DNA of 64,000 nt, from assembly GCA_963995525.1 (NCBI GenBank), contig OZ023205.1:50813681-50877680 (forward strand), given 5' to 3'. Made by a program: the position numbers and the translations under genes. The notes below the pieces were generated by a model, which saw only the letters and a program-made list of their open reading frames with translations, made no database searches and had not been told where the DNA came from. This document shows, in pieces, positions 58,060-64,000 of the stretch (position 1 is its first letter; each line of letters starts with the position of its first letter). The DNA is from Escarpia spicata (taxonomy: Eukaryota > Annelida > Polychaeta > Sabellida > Siboglinidae).

Positions 58060-59250
58060 ATAATAATCAAACTATAACAAATATCTATTAGAAAGGTATT
58101 GTTAACAGAAGTAATATCATTGCAAAGTATAGTTTTATCGTGATGAACCAAATCATTTAAATTTTTGAACTGTTGTATTTTGATTCTGGTTTTGAAATTA
58201 TGCGATAATTGCAATTGATCACAAAAATCAAATTTACATAAACAAACCTATCAAAAAGTCTCACACATTTTTAACGACCATATAAAAATATCAAAATTCA
58301 ACAACACATAAATATATGCCATTTAGCCAATGTTGATTAAAAGTTTGCAATTATAGAACCTGTTGTAAATTATTTGAACATTTTAGACGCCAGTAGTGCC
58401 ACCACACAATTTAGTCACATTTACTGGACTATATTTGTGACTAATTTGCACCTGCAAATTCTGAACTGTCTTGGGTGGGTTCATCCTTGCTTATGAGATC
58501 CATTTGGAGATTTTCTTCCATGACTGGAGCATGCTTCTCTTAATATTATCACCACATAAATAAATATAATATAGGAATCAAACAAACAAAATTTGTCTTT
58601 AGCTGTTTTAAAACAACTGTTATTAATGTGGAATTTGACTTTGTAGTGTCCCCTTGGTTTTTCCCAGTTCCCTGTACAAAACACTAGACTGCAGCACAAT
58701 GAATGGCATTTGCCTAGGATTTATGATCACGACAGCTGACACTAATTTAGTGTGTACAGTAATGGGAAAATATTTGTGATGCTTGCAACCAAGTTATGGC
58801 AACAGTTATGACAGCGCAGTGAGATGAAAAATGTGTCGGTACGTTGAAAGTTACGTTTATTGTTAGTACTTACTTGTAGGAATCTTACTGCGTTATAATA
58901 TATATTTCCATAGGATTGTATGACTTCAGTGATTTGCCTATTCCTGTGGGTCACCAGGACTTGCTTACAAATAGGATACATATCCAACAAAGTTCACTAA
59001 GTCCTTAATTGTGTAATGTTTCGGGATAACAGACAATTACACAGCTATGTGCTATGCCTGTTTTGCTACCCAACCACATCGGACTGTACTGTAAAACCTT
59101 TCTTTCCACATCATTAAATACAGACAGTCACCAATCCGTTATTGTAACAAAAAAGCGCCATCTTTTATTTTCCATGGAAAATATATTTGTATTCAAAATG
59201 TATAAACTAACATGGACCTGTGGCATAATGTGAACACCAATCTTTTAGAA
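58060..59250. other. Unassigned stretch
   Basis: AT-rich DNA without open frames of note or recognisable repeats. Confidence 0.45.
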
Positions 59251-59256
59251 ATTCAG

Positions 59257-59488
59257 GTAGAATGTCTGCGTGGTGTGTTGTTGTGCACTAACATTTAAAG
59301 GTTTCCCAGTTTGTTTTTTCTACCCATGTAATTTCTAGTAGAACATCTGCACGGGGGGTTCATTGCACTAACATTAAAGGTCTCTCCCCGGTTAACTTTT
59401 TCTCACCAGTGTAAATTAAAGTAGAACATCTGTGTGGGGGGGGTCATTACACTAACATTTAAAGGTCCCTTCTCAGTTAGTTTTTGCT
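59257..59488. repeat. Tandem repeat, about 82-bp units, nearly three copies
   Basis: Units start at 59257, 59338 and 59421 with GTAGAA(C/T)(A/G)TCTG, followed by a G-rich stretch, CACTAACATT, AAAGGT and a T-rich end. The G-run grows from unit to unit (short, six, eight). Confidence 0.85.
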
Positions 59489-59489
59489 T

Positions 59490-60594
59490 GCATCATTGGC
59501 ATTACGTCATACTTACCAGCTTCTTTGTTCATATTTTGTTAATTTGTACTGGTGAAATCATCGGAGAGACTTAAATACTTTATGACCGGATCTCGTTAAA
59601 AATAAACAGAAACATACAGTGTTTCTACCTTAATAATCTAAGGTGACATTTACATAACTTGGGGTCTAGGGACGGTTTCACTAACATTCCTATGAGCTCA
59701 TAAACCAGATTATGCTCCTTTTAATTGATTTTGTATACCAAAAACTATCAATATGTTTTGTATACTGAAAACTAGCAACACCAGGGTGTGTCACCAAGAT
59801 ACTTTCGCTGGTGTGACAGTGTCACAGAAATAGTGTCCTCTGTGATGTGGCGGTGGCTTCTTGCAATTTTAAAAAGCTGCTTAAATTTAACAATGGTTCT
59901 GTTTAAAGATGGATTTCTTGTTGAAACGGTCCGCTGTTCAGTTTTCATGCTGACAAATTCTGGTTTGTTGTGTAGCTGATCTTAGTTGTTTCTTAGGTTT
60001 TGATAGTTACTATTAAGTCATCTAATCTAAGAAGTCAAATCTTTCAGTGATTTTTAATGAAAGCACACAATGTTTTATTATAAAACCGGATACTAAATAT
60101 ATTCACCCACTGCATATTTGAATATCAGTGAATCTGATTTGCAGTCAATTAAATCTGTCATAAAGGGAAGGTTAAGGTGTTTTTTTAATACTTACCAGTC
60201 AATAAATTTATTAACTCATACTTTGTTACGTACCCTCTAGATATACCCACTGTGGGGAGCATTTTGTAACCAGAAAGTTCCTGAACAACGAGAATCAGGA
60301 TACAAACAGCTCCTTTGTTATTTTTGAGATGACCCCTGGACAAGAACCCTGATTCAACTAGGTAAAAGGGTCAGTGCAAATTACCACAAGAATGTGTACA
60401 AGGCTGCCATGTGTGTGGAAAATGCCAAAACAGGTGCAGATATATTTACCGCAACTCCTGGACTACTCAGCATCAAAATATTGGCAATTACATTTTGTAG
60501 GTCAGTACTTTTTTTTATTTTGTAAGCTTAATACAAAATTATTAACTTTATTGTCCATTAAAATATTTCTTTGAAACAAAAATGCTCCTTTAGC
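59490..60594. other. Mostly unassigned; coding-like patch at 60236..60500
   Basis: 60240..60355 and 60375..60500 have few stops in more than one + frame. One reads THCGEHFVTRKFLNNENQD and another CVQGCHVCGKCQNRC, which is cysteine-rich. Splice sites are weak. They could be decayed exons, but no single model is supported. Confidence 0.25.
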
Positions 60595-60656
60595 TATATA
60601 TATATATATGTATATATATACGTATATATATATATTTATATATATACATATATATA
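60595..60656. repeat. (TA)n microsatellite at the hAT-like insertion site
   Basis: About 60 bp of TA repeats with a few C/G interruptions directly precede the CAG end at 60657. More TA-type sequence follows the right end at 62751. The element may have inserted into a TA tract. Confidence 0.9.
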
Positions 60657-62750
60657 CAGCGTTCGAAATAGCACTTGTCCGTTTGTCCGGGACAAGTGAT
60701 TTTTGGCCCGGACAAGTAAAATGACTCTACATGGTTATACGGTGGACAAGTGAAAATTTACATTCAATAATGACGCGTGCAACATTGCAAACTTTTTATT
60801 TGAGGAAATTCAAGCGTAAATGAAGTTTGCTAGCAATCGTGCGCGTTCCAATGTTGTTGGTGTGCTGTCGTCTTGTCGTTCCGCCGCCAGTGTGTTGTAC
60901 GTCAGTGTTCGACCGAATTACGTGCCTACGTTAACAGGGTCATCCGCTGAGCGCCCCGACCTAGCTCTGCCATACGCGTAGGACAGACTCCGCATCAGCC
61001 ATCATTGATCGAGGCTGTATTTCACACAATCGTAAATCGTTCAGTTTGGCCGACATACAACATGCTTCCACTCACGGATCGTATTTGATGAACTTTGGAA
61101 ATGGTAGACTTTGTATCGCTACCTGTTATTTGAATAATTATATAGTTTTAACCATTATTACGCCTAACCCACGGGGACTCGGCAGTCTTCCAACTCCAAC
61201 TTGTCATCGAACGTTTAACCGATCCAGATCGGTGACAATTTTCAAAACTTGTAACTGGCTCTCCGGTAAATCTATGGTGCTGGTTGATAAGCAGAATATT
61301 AATGAAATTTCAGAAGTGTTGTATCTATGTAACATTTATTTTAACCATAAATTGTGAGTTTTCGAAACCAAATTATGCAAGACGCGCGGCCGGGGACGGG
61401 GCACCAACCGTCGTTGACATCAAAGACCATATATCAATACAAGACGCGCTATCTGCATTGTTCGAGGAAAGTACGTAAGCAGTTCGTCCGCCATTCTGGA
61501 ATTGCGCCAAGCCAGACCATTGCAGTTCATTGCATTACCATTGCTCAACATTTTCAACGATAACTTCAATATTTTAATTATATAACAAGTGGTACAGCCT
61601 GACGATTATTCTAATGAAACACGACGAAGTTCAATTGGCTCAATAAATAATTGTAACGTTTCTACGTGATTTGTTAGCAAATTTCATTATTTTTAATTGT
61701 GATAGGTAGAAAACTTCAAGGATTACTTTAACATCTTTCATTTTATATGACGCATCACAGCTTGGTGATTATTCTGATGAATTGAGGTCCCTGAACAAAT
61801 ACGCTAACATCGCGCTTGCCTCCCGAATGGCGGACAAAAACCTTCAGTGTAGACTGCCATTTTCTCGCTCAGTGACGCCTCCTGTCCAAATAGAGGCTCC
61901 TTGGTTGACATGTTGGCGGTCTGCGTGCGGCAGCATCATTACGACGTAACTAAATCTATAAATTATTTTCCGCCTGGTAAATGTAATTCAGGCACCGTTA
62001 AAACTGTTTTATCATCATTGAAATGGTAACAACATTTAGGAAAAAATATGCGTTTGTTTGCTGATGATCAGTTGAATATTATCTTCGTTTGTAAAACACA
62101 GAACTTTGTTAATATTGAAGTTCATAGAGGTTTAACAAAATATTATCAGATTATATAGTTTATTATGATTTTGTGACAACATTTCCTGACTTTGCATTGG
62201 TTGTGTTCCTGATGGTTGAGTGGCATCTTTAATGACAAACTGATGCCAACATTTTACAGCAGTGTTATATGTTATATATATATATATATAATATATATAT
62301 ATATAAACCATATTAAAAAAGTTTTTGCAACATTATAAAACAAATAGCAAGGAAAACAATTGTTTCATTCCTATCATCGTAATAATTATTTGTTATTAAT
62401 AAAAGCATTCATATCAGCATAAATAAAATATTGGTATACATCATATAACGTGTCTACTTTTAATATTCGTGATGAATAATAATGGACCGGAAAATAGTTG
62501 CAAATATAATTTTGCAATTTCAAAATTTGAAGATTAAATCAAATTGTGTCTTTGATCACAAGTCACTCAGATGTACATGCAACGAAACAGCAAGAACATT
62601 GTGTTATTGTCACAAAAGAAGACAGACTTTTAAAGTGTTTTTTTCGAAGCTTCGATTCCCTCGGACAAGTTAAAATTTTGGCGGACAAGTAGATTTCAAA
62701 ACTTACTTGTCCGGCGGACAAGTAAATATTCTGGCTTATTTCTATCACTG
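60657..62750. mobile_element. hAT-like element, 2.1 kb, with GGACAAGT subterminal repeats
   Basis: The left end is CAGCGTTCGAAATAGC and the right end, read inwards on the other strand, CAGTGATAGAAATAAGCC, both of the hAT CAGNG type. The octamer GGACAAGT, in either orientation, occurs four times within 100 bp of the left end (60673, 60690, 60710, 60744) and four times near the right end (62663, 62683, 62705, 62716), and I saw it nowhere inside. Such subterminal repeats are typical transposase-binding sites. The interior has CpG-rich parts (60840..61020, 61370..61500) and short frames without a transposase signature. A further small TA tract lies at 62272..62305. The target duplication is unclear. 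Confidence 0.65.
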
Positions 62751-62772
62751 ATATACATGTATATATTATATA

Positions 62773-62825
62773 TTTCTTGTCATTTTAGTCTTAAAACCAG
62801 GATTTAAGACTAAAATTACAAGAAA
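62773..62825. repeat. 23-bp hairpin just outside the hAT-like element
   Basis: Arms 62773..62795 and 62803..62825 pair over 23 bp with one mismatch and a 7-base loop. The arm is TTTCTTGT plus an ATTTTAGTCTTAAA stretch. It resembles a snap-back duplication or a small fold-back element. Confidence 0.85.
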
Positions 62826-62829
62826 TAAA

Positions 62830-64000
62830 ATATCTCTTATATGTATAAGTTTTTCCTTGCTAATGGATTTTTAAGCACCTGGAAAGCCGAGTTCAGGGAA
62901 TGATAAAATGTAAATGTCATGAGATTCAGAATTGGATGGATTTACGCAAACTATGCCATCACATCTCTTCACTGTCAAATTGTCAATTCTTTTATTTGCA
63001 AGATCAGCAGTTATGATGCAATTTTGGTTATGCTGTGACATCACACCCTCTAAAATGGAACTTTGCTGGTAGAAAATATTGAGCCAAATAAAAAAATGAG
63101 GAGCATTAGTGTAATGTAATTTAAACTGACAAACAGATAACACCACAAGTGAAGGTGGACACATTTTGGTAGTGAAAGGGGATCGGTCACCTCTGGTTTC
63201 GCATTGACCATCAAATAAACTATGTCGATAACAACAAAAAATAAATAACAAAAGTTAAATTTATAATGATGGGAATGATAACTTTTTTTAACATTTCACA
63301 TATCTTTTACCATTGATGAAGTGATACAATTCTACGTTACGTGTGTTGGAACTGGGTGTTTGGCCCTGTTTGCACAACCGTTTCCAATATAGCAGTGCTA
63401 ATGAGAGCCACATCTGTAGCTAGCTCTGCCCTGGAGGTATCCATGTGTAGAAGGTAGATCAACCCCATTGTTACAAGGCTCCTGGCTGTCCACTCTAGAT
63501 CAGTTACTTGGTAACAATTTAATATCTATACAAGGCGAGGATGCAGCTGGAAACTTGTGGATATCAAACCAGTCAAGCTATTTAATTCTCTTGACAATTA
63601 AAGGTGACTCCTCAATTCAATTTTATTTTATCTTTAGAATATAACTATAATGTGTAATTTCTGATGTATTTTTTATTACTTGTGTTAATAATAAATGTAC
63701 TGATTTGGCAACAGTGTGACCTTTGACCGGCAGACATTTTGTCTAGCTTTTGATTGAGAGCTTTTTCAGGCCCAGATCTGTATTTGTAAGTGCTAAATTA
63801 ATTCCCATTTGTTACATTGATGCACTCTACAAATACATTTATACAAAAATGAGCTAAACCTATTAATATAAGTTGTAGAGTTGGCTACAGTAATAAATGC
63901 AAAGATAAATATATATTAAAAAGCAGCTTAAAAGCTGGAGTTACCGAAGTAAACTAAATATTTGAATAATGTTTGTCACGATAAAGCATATAAGTACATT
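62830..64000. other. Unassigned stretch to the window end
   Basis: The - strand frame at 62871..63251 is open for 126 codons but has no recognisable domain. No other feature is supported. Confidence 0.4.

Noticed and set aside
62871..63251. A 126-codon - strand gene
   Set aside because: Composition is that of the surrounding AT-rich DNA, with no recognisable domain, promoter or splice evidence.

Overview
This window is animal genomic DNA, most likely from a marine invertebrate (a mollusc or similar lophotrochozoan fits best). It has GT-AG introns, long AT-rich non-coding stretches, tRNA-derived SINEs with an L2/CR1-like 3' tail, several families of decayed non-LTR retrotransposons, hAT- and pogo-like inverted-repeat elements and many microsatellites. 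There are no operons, Shine-Dalgarno sites or dense bacterial-type coding regions. The species assignment is inference.

The best supported gene is a five-exon alpha-arrestin (ARRDC family) on the + strand, with its coding span at 32216..37987. All four introns are GT-AG, the reading phase is kept at every junction, and the product is 394 residues. A cyclic-AMP-response-type palindrome and a TATATAAA box lie just upstream of the first exon. A second recognisable gene, on the - strand (15972..17645), encodes a protein like the C-terminal domain of P2X purinoceptor 7. Its exon 2/3 splice is frame-consistent, but other parts are frame-disrupted, so I call it a decayed copy. A + strand candidate gene (14367..15835) converges on it. 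Two further + strand exons, 42187..42486 and 51365..51475, are both phase 0 and may belong to one unrecognised gene; the second is cysteine-rich.

Layout: 1..10160 is a mosaic of one complex repeat in direct and inverted orientation, with a 39-bp tandem array, nested SINEs and a short open frame present three times. 10160..17700 holds a tRNA-like element, two pogo-like MITEs and the two converging genes. 17860..21180 is a decayed CR1-like LINE with esterase, endonuclease and reverse transcriptase parts. 22..32 kb is mostly unassigned, with a LINE 3' end (24.3 kb) and a 0.4-kb CT microsatellite (27 kb). 32..38 kb is the arrestin gene with LINE relics in its introns. 38..45 kb holds several degenerate tandem arrays. 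45.7..47.2 kb and 53.5..55.2 kb are two copies of a hAT-like non-autonomous element. 56..58 kb is two LINE fragments in opposite orientation. 60.7..62.75 kb is another hAT-like element with eight subterminal octamers.

The window is dominated by mobile-element turnover around a few genes. The arrestin product would be a cytoplasmic or membrane-associated trafficking adaptor. Nothing links the genes into one pathway.
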